A stretch of 64,000 bases of DNA from Pseudopelagicola sp. (GTDB lineage: Bacteria > Pseudomonadota > Alphaproteobacteria > Rhodobacterales > Rhodobacteraceae). Below the pieces are notes generated by a model that worked only from the letters and a program-made list of their open reading frames with translations, made no database searches and was not told the origin of the DNA. Position numbers and translations under genes: made by a program. Positions 1-9,264 of this stretch are shown piece by piece; position 1 is the stretch's first letter, and the number at the start of each line of letters is the position of its first letter. Location: positions 1-64,000 of the forward strand of contig JAPHRE010000026.1 in assembly GCA_026195905.1 (NCBI GenBank), given 5' to 3'.

Positions 1-99
1 GGCCTCGCAGTGGCTGCATACGCCGCCATCGAAACCAACACGAAAGATCTGGCCGCTCAGGCTGCGGCTGACATCAAAACGCAAATCAACGAAGAATAA
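1..99 (+). CDS. Flp-family mini-pilin, C-terminal end (partial)
   Basis: The reading frame is open from the left edge to a TAA at 97-99 and gives 32 residues. It begins with a short hydrophobic stretch (GLAVAAYAAIE) and continues as a charged, helical tail ending in NEE. This matches the end of the hydrophobic helix and the tail of a Flp-type pilin, the major subunit of tad pili. The next gene is a second mini-pilin and the rest of the tad locus follows. A GC-rich hairpin with a short T tail lies 30 bases downstream, so this gene probably has its own abundant transcript. The start codon and leader lie outside the window, so the assignment rests on context and the tail only. Confidence 0.6.
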   Translation, partial: GLAVAAYAAIETNTKDLAAQAAADIKTQINEE

Positions 100-129
100 T
101 ACGTCGCAGGCCTAATGCGCATAAGTCTT

Positions 130-163
130 GGGCCGCGCCTCGTTCGATGGTGCGGCCCATTTT
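130..163 (+). terminator. Hairpin terminator or attenuator after first pilin gene
   Basis: GGGCCGCGCC at 130-139 pairs with GGTGCGGCCC at 149-158 over ten base pairs, including one G-T pair, around a nine-base loop. ATTTTC follows. This looks like a Rho-independent terminator or partial attenuator that would raise pilin transcript over the downstream assembly genes. Confidence 0.6.
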
Positions 164-267
164 CGAAAGGTAACCCTTTCGCATATTACGAGTTCTTAAC
201 ACACGGTCGCCATTCTCCAGTGCATCACAGTGGCAAACGACCAGGGGCCAGTTCAAGGAATGACACA

Positions 268-444
268 ATGAAGCGATTTATTGCAAAGTTTCGTGGCAGC
301 GAACGCGGCGCAGTCACCGTCGACTGGGTTGTTATTGTTGCCGGAGTTGTGTCCTTGGGGGTCGCGGTTATGACCCTGATCGAGACCGAGGCAACAGACC
401 TCGCCACATCGACAGGCGAGCAGATTGCCAAAGGCATTGACTAA
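268..444 (+). CDS. Flp-type mini-pilin / pilin-like protein
   Basis: This is a 58-residue protein with the layout of a Flp prepilin. A short basic leader (MKRFIAKFRGSERG) is followed by a class III cleavage site after Gly14, then a hydrophobic helix of about 20 residues and a short polar tail. Position +5 is Asp and +6 is Trp (GAVTVDW), where classical Flp pilins have Glu-Tyr. The acid at +5 that guides assembly is thus kept conservatively. The prepilin peptidase at 10127 is the likely processing enzyme. The ATG at 268 is chosen because it puts the leader directly before the cleavage site; longer readings add an unlikely extension. It could be a minor pilin rather than a second major one. Confidence 0.75.
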   Translation: MKRFIAKFRGSERGAVTVDWVVIVAGVVSLGVAVMTLIETEATDLATSTGEQIAKGID

Positions 445-631
445 ACCAGCGCCGTGAGAAAAGCGCAGATCGCGTCTTCGCTTTATACCACCTCGAAAAC
501 GCTTTCCTTCAAAGCTTCCTGTTTTACCCGCGTTTTCGCCACATTCCTGCACCAAACTCAACAGTGGATACATGCGTTCGCCCAATCGATGATTGAGCAT
601 CAGAGCCATGTTAGACACGAGAGGAAACGTC

Positions 632-1495
632 ATGCGAGTGATCTTTGCAGTAGTTCTATTGGTGGGCCTCGGCCTCGCCGGGTTCGCCGTTTACATGGCC
701 CAGAGCTATATCGAAGGCTATCAATCCGCCCTTGCCAAAGAAAAGGCCGCGCGCAAGCCGGCTATTGAGACGGTTGAAATTTTCGTCCTGGAACGCGCTA
801 TGGAATATGGCGACACGCTCACATCTGAGGATGTGAAACTCGTCAAATTCCCCAAGGAATCGCTCCCCGAAGGCGTCTTTACAAGTGCCGACGATCTTTT
901 CCCGGAGAACGACGACCGCAAGCGTGTCGTTCTCCGCAAGCTTGAAGCGATGGAGCCGCTGATGGCGGTCAAAATCACCAAGCCAGGCGAAGATGCCGGC
1001 CTCCAAGCCCGCTTGGAAAAGGGCATGCGCGCCTTTGCAATCAAAGTTGATGTCTCCAGCGGGGTCGCAGGTTTCCTGCGCCCGGGTGATCGAGTGGATG
1101 TCTACTGGACTGGAAACGTTAAAGGGTCTGGTGGGGCAATCGGGAATGACGATGTGACCAAGTTGATTCAAGCCAATATTGATCTCATCGCCATTGATCA
1201 GAGTGCCAACCAAGACATCGAGTCAGGTCGCGTCGCCCGAACTGTAACCGTCGCGGTTAAGCCGCATCAAGTTGCCGCCCTTGCCCAAGCGCAATCAACC
1301 GGAAGCCTTTCGCTGGCACTTGTTGGGGCGCAGGATGACACGGTTGCCGAAGCCATCGAGGTCGATCAGCGAAGTCTGCTCGGGATCAAGAAACAAGAAA
1401 AAGTAGTCGAGTTGGAAGAAGCCAAGCCGGAATGCACGATACGAACACGGCGCGGATCGGAAGTGGTGGAAATCCCAATTCCTTGCACAAATTGA
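632..1495 (+). CDS. cpaB: Flp pilus assembly protein CpaB/RcpC
   Basis: This 287-residue protein has an N-terminal membrane helix (about residues 3-20, rich in Val, Leu and Gly), then an SAF-type domain (about 45-115) and the RcpC/CpaB domain with the GFLRPGDRVDVYWT motif. CpaB proteins lie in the periplasm and are thought to link or gate the secretin. An upstream in-frame ATG at 593 exists, but the ATG at 632 follows GAGAGGAAA and puts the membrane helix at the very N terminus. The C terminus has two cysteines (PECTIRT and IPCTN), possibly a disulfide. It lies between the pilin and secretin genes, the standard tad order. Confidence 0.9.
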   Translation: MRVIFAVVLLVGLGLAGFAVYMAQSYIEGYQSALAKEKAARKPAIETVEIFVLERAMEYGDTLTSEDVKLVKFPKESLPEGVFTSADDLFPENDDRKRVVLRKLEAMEPLMAVKITKPGEDAGLQARLEKGMRAFAIKVDVSSGVAGFLRPGDRVDVYWTGNVKGSGGAIGNDDVTKLIQANIDLIAIDQSANQDIESGRVARTVTVAVKPHQVAALAQAQSTGSLSLALVGAQDDTVAEAIEVDQRSLLGIKKQEKVVELEEAKPECTIRTRRGSEVVEIPIPCTN

Positions 1496-1515
1496 CGCCT
1501 TATCAATCACTTGAA

Positions 1516-1538
1516 GGGCTTTGCTACGCGCAAAGCCC
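1516..1538 (+). other. Hairpin in the cpaB-cpaC intergenic region
   Basis: GGGCTTTGC (1516-1524) and GCAAAGCCC (1530-1538) form a perfect nine-base-pair stem with a TACGC loop. No T run follows, so it is more likely an mRNA processing or stability hairpin than a strong terminator. Further on, TCTTGCAA (1601-1608) and TTGCAAGA (1634-1641) form a second inverted repeat around an A-rich stretch, 47 bases before the cpaC start. Confidence 0.4.
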
Positions 1539-1688
1539 TCCAGTCGCATTCTCAACTGTGTTCCCCAGCACACATGCAAATCACCCTCAAAGCCATTGAT
1601 TCTTGCAAAAAAAATGCAAATGCCGCACATTGCTTGCAAGAGTGGACAAAAGATCCACAAACGAGGCGTGATCAAAAAGGCAGGTCAC

Positions 1689-3086
1689 ATGACATATCGA
1701 AGACTGATCGGTGCCGCCCTATTCGGGCTGGCCATTGCCGGGGTGCCCGCGTTGGCCCCTATCTCGGCTCAGGCCGAGGCTTTACGCGTCGTGCGCAACG
1801 GCACTGAATCCGTGCTCAACGTTCCCATGAACCGCGCTGTGGTTGTCGAAAGCGACACGCCTTTTGCCGAACTGAGTATTGCCAACCCGGCGATTGCGGA
1901 TATTTCGTCGCTTTCGGATCGCTCTATCTATGTTCTGGGTAAAGCTCCCGGCGCAACAACCCTCACCCTCCTTGACGCCTCCGGGCGGCTCATTACCAAT
2001 GTCGAGGTGCGGGTCGCGCCTGATATTTCGGAATTCAAGGAACGCCTGCGCCAAATTCTTCCCAGCGAAAAAATTGAAGTGCGCACGGCCAATGATGGGA
2101 TTGTGCTTTCTGGCACCGTGTCGAGCGCACAGCGTCTTCAACGTGCCTTGGATCTCGCGCAGCGGTATGCACCCGAGCGTGTGTCCAACCTCATGACGGT
2201 CGGCGGTGTGCAGCAAGTGATGCTCAAGGTGCGCTTTGCCGAGATGCAGCGGTCAGTATCGAAATCTCTTGGGGCCACTTTCGGCGACACGTTTAGCGCC
2301 TTTGCTAGTAGTAGCAATGACGTTGGGATAGCTGGAGCAATTGCCTCGGGCTCTTCAATGTCCAACCCAATGGGCACCATGAGCATAGGAATCAAAGTAG
2401 GTCATGTCGAACTCGGTATGCTGCTCGAAGCCCTTGAAACAAAAGGCGTCGTGCGCACACTGGCAGAACCCAACCTGATTTCCCTTTCCGGGCAAGAGGC
2501 GAAATTCTTGGCTGGCGGTGAATACCCGATTCCCGTGAGCCAAGAAGGCGGCACAGTGACCGTTGAGTTCAAGCCGTTCGGCGTCGAATTGAATTTCATA
2601 CCTCGCGTCATTGATGGTGACTTGATCAACCTTGAGCTTCAGGCCGCCGTGTCTTCGCTTGATGCCACCAACGCTTATAGTGACGGCACTTTCACGATCA
2701 CGGCCTTCAAACGTCGCGAAACCTCTACAACCGTAGAACTGCGCGATGGTGAGAGCTTTGCCGTGGCGGGCCTCTTGCAAGATGATTTTCAGGATAATAA
2801 CACGCAAGTGCCTTGGCTTGGGGATATCCCTGTTTTGGGAGCCCTTTTCCGCAGCGCCGACTATCAGCGTTCGCAGTCTGAACTTGTCATTATCGTGACG
2901 GCTCATCTCGTTACACCGACACGCGGAGAGGCGCTGGCCCTACCGACCGACCGCGTCAAACCGCCGAGCGAAAAAGATCTTTTCCTCTTTGGTCGCGTGG
3001 CCAAAGAAAAAGCACCAACGCGTGGTGCCGCTGGTGAAGTCGCAAAACAGGACTTTTCCGGATCGTACGGCTACGTGTTGGATTAA
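1689..3086 (+). CDS. cpaC: Flp pilus outer-membrane secretin CpaC/RcpA
   Basis: This is a 465-residue secretin that forms the outer-membrane channel of the Flp pilus. A Sec signal peptide covers about residues 1-30, ending in AQA. The pilus/BON-like N-terminal domain follows (about 32-170, with NPAIADIS and VLGKAPGATTLTLLD). The secretin domain covers about 230-425 and includes the VRTLAEPNLIS segment and the VPWLGDIPVLGALFRS motif near the end of the barrel. The ATG at 1689 follows AGGCAGGTCAC and fits the signal peptide; an upstream reading from 1521 would bury it. The gap to the next gene is only 14 bases. Confidence 0.92.
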   Translation: MTYRRLIGAALFGLAIAGVPALAPISAQAEALRVVRNGTESVLNVPMNRAVVVESDTPFAELSIANPAIADISSLSDRSIYVLGKAPGATTLTLLDASGRLITNVEVRVAPDISEFKERLRQILPSEKIEVRTANDGIVLSGTVSSAQRLQRALDLAQRYAPERVSNLMTVGGVQQVMLKVRFAEMQRSVSKSLGATFGDTFSAFASSSNDVGIAGAIASGSSMSNPMGTMSIGIKVGHVELGMLLEALETKGVVRTLAEPNLISLSGQEAKFLAGGEYPIPVSQEGGTVTVEFKPFGVELNFIPRVIDGDLINLELQAAVSSLDATNAYSDGTFTITAFKRRETSTTVELRDGESFAVAGLLQDDFQDNNTQVPWLGDIPVLGALFRSADYQRSQSELVIIVTAHLVTPTRGEALALPTDRVKPPSEKDLFLFGRVAKEKAPTRGAAGEVAKQDFSGSYGYVLD

Positions 3087-3100
3087 GGGAAAACACCACC

Positions 3101-3736
3101 ATGAAACGCTACCTCGCCCTTCTCCCGATCCTTGCCCTTACCGCATGTAGCTGGGAAAACTACCCGGAAGCCGGGCGAGACGTCGACCGCCAAGGCCATT
3201 TCGGGTATGCCACGGCAAATAACGCTGGCATTCAGACGGGCGAGAAAAGCTATACCCTCGATCTGGCGCACCGTTTCGAAAACGAAGTCACGACAACCGT
3301 GAATTTCGCATTCAATAGCGTCCAACTTGATGCTGATGCACGCGCAATCCTGCGTCAGCAAGCGGATTGGATTCGCCAATTCCCCGAAGTTCGTTTCCGT
3401 GTCTTTGGACACACCGATGCCGTTGGCTCCAAAGGATACAACTATGCCCTTGGAAAACGCCGCGCGCAGGCAATCGTCGGCTACCTGTCCAGCCTCGGAA
3501 TCGGGCGCGATCGCCTTGAGGCGCTTGTCTCGCGCGGAGAAACACAACCGCTGATCGTGACCGAAGGGCGCGAACGGCGCAATCGACGTACCGTTACAGA
3601 AGTCTCTGGTTTCGTTGAGCGCCATCCTTCTGTGCTGGATGGAAAATACGCAGAGATCGTCTATCGCGACTACGTTGCGAGCGGCCAAGCTGCGACGGTT
3701 TTGAGCGGCACCGACACCGGTAGTAGCGAAGAGTAA
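3101..3736 (+). CDS. OmpA-domain lipoprotein of the tad locus
   Basis: This 211-residue protein starts with a lipoprotein signal peptide; the lipobox is LTAC, with Cys16 as the lipidated residue. Residues about 70-165 form an OmpA C-terminal peptidoglycan-binding domain (FNSVQLDADARAI and FGHTDAVGSKGYNYALGKRRA). Many tad loci have CpaD at this place. Here the OmpA-type lipoprotein lies between the secretin and TadZ, so it probably anchors the secretin complex to peptidoglycan or acts as its pilotin. That role is inferred from position. The C-terminal 45 residues after the domain are not recognised. Confidence 0.85.
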   Translation: MKRYLALLPILALTACSWENYPEAGRDVDRQGHFGYATANNAGIQTGEKSYTLDLAHRFENEVTTTVNFAFNSVQLDADARAILRQQADWIRQFPEVRFRVFGHTDAVGSKGYNYALGKRRAQAIVGYLSSLGIGRDRLEALVSRGETQPLIVTEGRERRNRRTVTEVSGFVERHPSVLDGKYAEIVYRDYVASGQAATVLSGTDTGSSEE

Positions 3737-3960
3737 TCGCGCTCAGAGCCGTCTATCGTCTCCAGATATCGCACAATTTCGGCATTTAAGCCCAAATGTT
3801 GCCCAAGTTCCAAGCGAAGTTGTCTTCAAAGGGAATAGTGCGTCCGACGTGAGTCGGTCGCCGGTTCCTCGGAAGACAGTATGACGCTGACGTGTATGTG
3901 TCTGTGAATATGCTGATCCCCCTTCCGAGGCCCAAAAGACCAAGGAACTTGAGGTTGCAG

Positions 3961-5208
3961 ATGACCAGTAACGCCACGATACATTCAGAGCAAAGCCCGA
4001 TCCTGGCATGTACGGTTTGCAGGGACGTGCAAAATTTTGAGCTGCTGATTGTCGATATGGAAGACATCATGGGCGAACAATGGGGCGATCTCGGGTTTGA
4101 TGATGCGCTTCAATTTCTCGCCCAACCCGATGCAGAAACGCTCGAATTCATCGCCATCGCGATTGACGACTACGATGAAGACAACCTTGATTTACTGCTC
4201 GACGTGATCAACGCCGCCAAAATGCGCGGCATCCACTCGATTTTGATCGCAGAAGATGTCACGCCCGCGTCGCTTCATAAGCTCCTGCGCAATGGGGCCG
4301 ACGATTTTATCCCCTACCCGCTTCCCGAGAACGAGCTCAAAGACGTCATTGCACGGATGAACGCGGCGGCTGCGCCAGAAGATGCTCCAACTGCTCCGGC
4401 AACGGTCGCCCTTAAAAGCAATGCGCAATCGCGAGAAGGCGTCCTTCTTGCGGTCCACGGCCTTTCGGGCGGCACCGGGGCAACAACGCTTGCAGTGAAC
4501 CTTGCATGGGAATTGGCCAATAGTTCCAAGGATAGCCCGCCGCGTGTCTGTCTTCTTGATTTCGATGTCCAATTCGGTTCGGTCTCGACCTATCTTGATC
4601 TGCCTCGCCGCGAAGCGGTCTTCGAGTTGATCACAGACACCGAAGGTATGGACAGCGAAAGCTTTGGCCAGGCCTTGCAAGAATATGAAGGCAAGATGAG
4701 CGTCTTGACCGCGCCGCCCGACATCATTCCGCTGGATTTGCTCAGCTCCGAGGATATTGAACGTATCATCGAAACCGCGCGCCAACACTATGACTATGTC
4801 ATCGTCGATATGCCCAAGACGCTCGTCGTCTGGACAGAAGCCGTTCTAAGCGCCGCGCATGTTTATCTTGCGACGATGGAAATCGACATGCGCTCGGCCC
4901 AAAACGCGATGCGGATCAAACGGGCGTTGCAAGCCGAAGATTTGCCCTATGAAAAGCTACGCTATGTGCTCAACCGCGCCCCAAAGTTCACCGACCTTGC
5001 TGGCAAAAGTCGTGTCAAACGGCTGGCTGATAGCCTGTCGATCTCCATAGATCTTCTGCTTCCAGACGGCGGCAGGCCGGTCATGAACGGCGCGGATCAC
5101 GGCCAGCCCCTTGGGATTGCAGCGCCGAAAAACCCGCTTCGCAAAGAAATCGCCAAGTTGGCCGAGAGCCTGCTCGAAGTGGATCAAAGCGATCCGAAAG
5201 CAGCGTGA
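3961..5208 (+). CDS. cpaE: Tad pilus localisation ATPase TadZ/CpaE
   Basis: This 415-residue protein has an N-terminal receiver-like domain (about 25-140) and a MinD/ParA-like ATPase domain (about 158-400). TadZ proteins mark the site of pilus assembly. The P-loop at about 167-175 reads LSGGTGATTLA and has no lysine. The family is known for atypical Walker A motifs, so this need not mean inactivity. The Walker B-like segments are VCLLDFDVQFG and YVIVDMP. The ATG at 3961 follows TTGAGGTTGCAG; an in-frame ATG at 3892 has no comparable ribosome site. A 224-base gap separates it from the OmpA gene, so a second promoter is possible. Confidence 0.9.
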   Translation: MTSNATIHSEQSPILACTVCRDVQNFELLIVDMEDIMGEQWGDLGFDDALQFLAQPDAETLEFIAIAIDDYDEDNLDLLLDVINAAKMRGIHSILIAEDVTPASLHKLLRNGADDFIPYPLPENELKDVIARMNAAAAPEDAPTAPATVALKSNAQSREGVLLAVHGLSGGTGATTLAVNLAWELANSSKDSPPRVCLLDFDVQFGSVSTYLDLPRREAVFELITDTEGMDSESFGQALQEYEGKMSVLTAPPDIIPLDLLSSEDIERIIETARQHYDYVIVDMPKTLVVWTEAVLSAAHVYLATMEIDMRSAQNAMRIKRALQAEDLPYEKLRYVLNRAPKFTDLAGKSRVKRLADSLSISIDLLLPDGGRPVMNGADHGQPLGIAAPKNPLRKEIAKLAESLLEVDQSDPKAA

Positions 5209-5218
5209 GGAAAAGAAC

Positions 5219-6700
5219 ATGTTTTCGCGATACAAAAAAGAACCCGCCAAACCGGTCCAGCCGTCAGCAAACGGTGTCCCCAAGGCCGCCCCGGCCAAGG
5301 CAACACCAGCAGCAACCGCGCCGCCGCCTGCCGCTACCCCTGCCGCTGAGGCTGCGCCCAAACCGTCGATGCGCAAACCCGCACAACGCGGCCCCGCGAA
5401 GGCGGCACCGGCCGACAAAGAACGCAAGCGCAAAGAACGCCTTGGCGAGATCAAGGTCGAGTTGCATCGTGAGCTGCTCGACAACCTGAACCTCTCGGCG
5501 CTCGAATCCGCCTCTGAACAAGATCTGCGCAATGAGATTAGCGCCATCGCTTCGGAGGTTCTTCAAGAGCGCGCAATTGTGCTGAACCGTGACGAGCGCG
5601 CGCTCATCAACCAAGAGCTTTACGACGAAGTCACCGGCTTGGGCCCGCTGGAGCCGCTCCTTAAGGATGATACGATCAGCGATATCCTGATCAACGGCCC
5701 GCAACAGATTTTCATCGAGCGCGATGGTAAGCTTCAACTGTCGGACACGACATTCAAAGACGAAAAGCACCTTCTGCGGATCATTGACAAGATTGTTTCC
5801 GCCGTTGGGCGTCGCGTGGATGAATCCAACCCGTATGTCGATGCGCGCCTTCAGGATGGATCGCGCTTCAATGCTATGGTGCCGCCGATTGCCGTCGACG
5901 GGTCGCTGGTTTCCATTCGTAAGTTCAAAAAAGATAAGCTCGGCATCGACGACCTCGTCAATTTTGGGGCGTTTTCCGAAGAGATGGCCGCTTATTTGCA
6001 AGCAGCAGTGTCCACACGCCTGAACGTGATCGTGTCCGGCGGGACCGGCTCTGGTAAGACAACAACCCTGAACGCGCTGTCGTCCTTCATCGACAATTCC
6101 GAACGAATTCTCACGATTGAGGACACGGCGGAACTTCAGCTGCAACAGGTCCATGTCGGACGCATGGAGAGCCGCCCCCCCAACGTTGAAGGCAAGGGCG
6201 CCGTCTCGCCGCGTGACTGCCTCAAGAATGCCCTTCGGATGCGCCCGGACCGGATCATCGTTGGCGAGACACGGGGCGACGAGGTCATCGATATGCTTCA
6301 AGCCATGAACACGGGTCACGATGGATCAATGACCACGATCCACGCCAACAACCCGCGTGACGGCATTGCCCGCTTGGAAAACATGATCGCAATGGCGGGT
6401 ATCGAAATGCCGATCAAAGCCGTGCGCTCACAAATCGCATCGGCGGTCAATCTCATCGTTCAGGCCTCGCGGCTTCAAGACGGGTCGCGCCGCATGACGT
6501 CTATTACCGAGATTACCGGCATGGAGGGCGATGTCATTTCTATGCAAGAGATTTTTCGCTTTCAACGCACGGGCCTCGGGCCGGAAAATAAGATCATGGG
6601 CCACTTCACGGCCACTGGTGTTCGCAGCCATTTCTCCGAGCGTTTCCGCCTCTGGGGGTATGATTTGCCAGCATCCGTCTATGAACCAACCGCGGGATAA
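5219..6700 (+). CDS. cpaF: Tad pilus assembly ATPase CpaF/TadA
   Basis: This 493-residue hexameric secretion ATPase powers pilus polymerisation. Residues 1-75 form a disordered Ala/Pro/Lys-rich tail not shared by the core family. The N-terminal domain follows at about 80-250. The ATPase core has Walker [10 protein letters not shown] (about 274-282), the Asp box [10 protein letters not shown], Walker [14 protein letters not shown] and the His box [13 protein letters not shown]. The start at 5219 follows GTGAGGAAAAGAAC, only 10 bases after cpaE. Translation is probably linked with its neighbours. Confidence 0.95.
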   Translation: MFSRYKKEPAKPVQPSANGVPKAAPAKATPAATAPPPAATPAAEAAPKPSMRKPAQRGPAKAAPADKERKRKERLGEIKVELHRELLDNLNLSALESASEQDLRNEISAIASEVLQERAIVLNRDERALINQELYDEVTGLGPLEPLLKDDTISDILINGPQQIFIERDGKLQLSDTTFKDEKHLLRIIDKIVSAVGRRVDESNPYVDARLQDGSRFNAMVPPIAVDGSLVSIRKFKKDKLGIDDLVNFGAFSEEMAAYLQAAVSTRLNVIVSGGTGSGKTTTLNALSSFIDNSERILTIEDTAELQLQQVHVGRMESRPPNVEGKGAVSPRDCLKNALRMRPDRIIVGETRGDEVIDMLQAMNTGHDGSMTTIHANNPRDGIARLENMIAMAGIEMPIKAVRSQIASAVNLIVQASRLQDGSRRMTSITEITGMEGDVISMQEIFRFQRTGLGPENKIMGHFTATGVRSHFSERFRLWGYDLPASVYEPTAG

Positions 6701-6705
6701 CCAAA

Positions 6706-7674
6706 ATGCCTTTTAGTCCAGAACTCATAATCTATGGTGTGATCTTTATCGCCGTTCTCGCGCTTGTCGAAGGGGTTTACCTTACCATCTTCGGCCGCTC
6801 AATCAGCTTGAATAGTCGCGTCAACCGTCGCCTAGAGATGCTCGAAAAAGGCACCAAGCGCGCAGAAGTGCTTGATCAGTTGCGCAAGGAAATGCAGCAA
6901 CACGGCAAGGTGCGGTCCATCCCGCTGTATTCGATGCTGGCATCCAAGGCCCAAAAAGCGGCAATCGCCTTCACCCCCAAGCAACTCATGCTGATGATGG
7001 CTGGCGTTACGGTTTTTGCTTTCATCGGCCTGACGATTGGAACCAATACCGGCCTGGTAATGAATATCATTATCTCGCTCTTGATGGGGGTCGGCGGCAT
7101 CTATTTCTGGGTCTCCATGAAGGCGAGCAAGCGGCTCTCCATGATCGAAGAACAACTTCCCGATGCCATCGAACTCATGGTGCGCTCGCTACGCGTCGGT
7201 CATCCGTTCTCCGCTGCGATTCAGATTGTGTCGCGTGAGATCGAAGACCCGCTCGCAACAGAGTTCGGTGTAATATCGGACGAGAGCGCCTACGGTCGTG
7301 ATGTTGGCGAGGCATTGAAGGACATGGCGGAACGCCTTGATATGCAGGATATGCGGTTCCTTGCCGTTGCCGTGACCATCCAACAGCAGTCTGGTGGTAA
7401 CCTCGCGGAAATTCTTGCGGGCCTCTCCAAAGTAATCCGTGCCCGTTTCCGTCTTTTCCGCAGGGTCAAAGCCATCACCGCAGAAGCAAAGTGGTCGGGC
7501 AAGTTCCTTTCCGGTTTTCCCGTGGCTGCGCTCATTTTCATCAATCTAAGCGATCCACACTACTATGACGAGGTGAAGACCCATGCCCTCTTCATTCCTG
7601 CCTGTATTGCTGTGGGGCTGTTTCTTGCCGTGAACCTGTTCGTGATGCGTATTCTGACCGACATCAAAGTCTAA
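6706..7674 (+). CDS. tadB: Tad pilus inner-membrane platform protein TadB
   Basis: This is a 322-residue type II secretion system F (T2SSF) protein. It has hydrophobic segments near residues 4-24, 90-135 and 265-315, and a cytoplasmic helical domain with EEQLPDAIELMVRSLRVGHPF and LAVAVTIQQQSGGNLAEIL, the typical GspF signature. With TadC it forms the inner-membrane platform on which CpaF acts. It begins five bases after the cpaF stop codon, so the two are surely co-transcribed. Confidence 0.93.
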   Translation: MPFSPELIIYGVIFIAVLALVEGVYLTIFGRSISLNSRVNRRLEMLEKGTKRAEVLDQLRKEMQQHGKVRSIPLYSMLASKAQKAAIAFTPKQLMLMMAGVTVFAFIGLTIGTNTGLVMNIIISLLMGVGGIYFWVSMKASKRLSMIEEQLPDAIELMVRSLRVGHPFSAAIQIVSREIEDPLATEFGVISDESAYGRDVGEALKDMAERLDMQDMRFLAVAVTIQQQSGGNLAEILAGLSKVIRARFRLFRRVKAITAEAKWSGKFLSGFPVAALIFINLSDPHYYDEVKTHALFIPACIAVGLFLAVNLFVMRILTDIKV

Positions 7675-7686
7675 GGAGAAACTGCG

Positions 7687-8643
7687 ATGCAATTTCTGAC
7701 CGATATGATTGGCCCATTTGGCCCCCTGATCATCGTAGGTGTTCTCGGTGTTTTGATGATCGCCGCAACCATTCCCATGATGCTCAAGGCGGGCAATGAT
7801 CCGATCGACAAGCTCAAAAGAAACGAGCGCGACAGCGCCGCATCCAAAGGGCCGCACAAGGAAAAATTGCGCCGCGGCGCGAACAACCAGCGTCTGGCCA
7901 AATACAAAGCCTTTCTAGAACCCAAAAACGAGGAAGAGCTTTCGAGCTTGCGCCTCAAGCTGCTTCAGGCGGGGTATCATTCCCGCGATGCGGTGCGAGC
8001 ATTCCACCTTGCCCAGATGGGGTTGGGTATTGGTGGTCTGGTGCTCGGGCTGGCCTACTTTTTTATCGTCAAGGAAGGCGTCTCCACTGGAACACAGGAT
8101 ACGCTCCTGCACATCTTGGGTCCGGGTGGCGCAGGGTATCTCCTGCCCAAATATTGGGTGACCCGCCGCGTGGAAACGCGCAAGGAAGAGATCACTTCCG
8201 GTTTCCCCGACGCTCTCGACATGATGCTGGTTTGCGTCGAAGCGGGGCAATCGCTTGATCAGTCGATTATACGCGTTGCTCGAGAATTGCGTGCATCCTA
8301 CCCCTCCCTGGCAGACGAGTTCGAAATCGTTTCGTATGAAATGAAGGCCGGCAAAGACAAGGCCGCCGTGCTTGGCGACATGAGCGAACGCTGTGGTGTG
8401 CAGGACGTGTCCTCTTTCGTCACGGTTCTCATCCAATCGACCTCTTTCGGGACGTCTATTGCGGATGCGCTGCGTGTCTACGCAGAGGAGATGCGTGACA
8501 AGCGCGTGATGCGCGCCGAAGAGAAGGCAAACAAGTTGCCAACCAAGATGACCCTTGCCACTATGATGCTCACAGTGCCGCCACTCCTCATCATTCTGGT
8601 AGGACCATCGGTACACAGCATCACCAAGCTGGGAGCCCAGTAG
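7687..8643 (+). CDS. tadC: Tad pilus inner-membrane platform protein TadC
   Basis: This 318-residue protein is the second T2SSF protein of the pair. It has an N-terminal membrane helix (about 10-30), a pair of helices near 105-150, the GFPDALDMMLVCVEAGQSLD signature, and a C-terminal membrane helix (about 292-310). It starts 12 bases after tadB with a strong AAGGAGAAA ribosome site. It is the expected partner of TadB and is placed in the standard order. Confidence 0.93.
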   Translation: MQFLTDMIGPFGPLIIVGVLGVLMIAATIPMMLKAGNDPIDKLKRNERDSAASKGPHKEKLRRGANNQRLAKYKAFLEPKNEEELSSLRLKLLQAGYHSRDAVRAFHLAQMGLGIGGLVLGLAYFFIVKEGVSTGTQDTLLHILGPGGAGYLLPKYWVTRRVETRKEEITSGFPDALDMMLVCVEAGQSLDQSIIRVARELRASYPSLADEFEIVSYEMKAGKDKAAVLGDMSERCGVQDVSSFVTVLIQSTSFGTSIADALRVYAEEMRDKRVMRAEEKANKLPTKMTLATMMLTVPPLLIILVGPSVHSITKLGAQ

Positions 8644-8667
8644 GCACCAGTTCAAGAGGGCGGATCA

Positions 8668-9234
8668 ATGCGATCTGTATTAAGATCGACGCTTGTTATT
8701 TTTGTCGTGTTTGCTCTGGCCGCCTGTGAATCAGGCGGCCTCGGCACACCTGAGAAAGGGCCTTATGCCCCCGGCGTCGATCATCGCAAAGACGCCGTAG
8801 ACGGGCTTGTTGTGGGCGACCGCCTGATGGAGTCTGGCGAGCACGAGCTTGCGCTCAAGTCCTATATTCGCGCGGCCGGGGATCACGGCATGACGCCGGA
8901 CGTCCTTATTTCGCTCGGCTCGGCCAATCTCGCGCTTGGTCGCCTTGGTCAAGCCGAGACCCTTTTGCGCCGCGCGCTTGAAGCAGACGAGACGCGGTCG
9001 GATGCATGGAATAATCTCGGGGTGATCCTGCTTGAGAAGGGCGCCGTATCAGAAGCCGTGCAGATATTTCGCAAGGCCTATGCTCTCGACAACGGCGATA
9101 GCGACATGATTCGTGACAATCTGCGGTTAGCACTCGCAAAATTGGAAAATCCCGCTTATGATGATGCTCAGGCAAACGAATACAAATTGGTGCGTCGTGG
9201 ACGGTCAAGCTACCTGATCCGGCAAAAACCATAA
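8668..9234 (+). CDS. tadD: TPR lipoprotein TadD
   Basis: This 188-residue lipoprotein has an LAAC lipobox (Cys20) after a short signal peptide. It then has at least three tetratricopeptide units (about 50-150), with the typical alternation in DVLISLGSANLALGRLGQAE and DAWNNLGVILLEKGAVSEAV. TadD proteins sit at the outer membrane and are needed for secretin assembly. A second TPR lipoprotein follows directly, so this locus carries two TadD-like genes. Confidence 0.88.
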   Translation: MRSVLRSTLVIFVVFALAACESGGLGTPEKGPYAPGVDHRKDAVDGLVVGDRLMESGEHELALKSYIRAAGDHGMTPDVLISLGSANLALGRLGQAETLLRRALEADETRSDAWNNLGVILLEKGAVSEAVQIFRKAYALDNGDSDMIRDNLRLALAKLENPAYDDAQANEYKLVRRGRSSYLIRQKP

Positions 9235-9264
9235 AAATGGCAAGAGCAGTAAGAGGTCGCAAAC

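Noticed and set aside
3961-5208. Inactive TadZ because the P-loop lacks lysine
   Set aside because: Atypical Walker A motifs are usual in this family, so loss of activity cannot be inferred.
5264-6319. 351-codon open frame opposite cpaF
   Set aside because: Antisense shadow of a well-supported ATPase gene.
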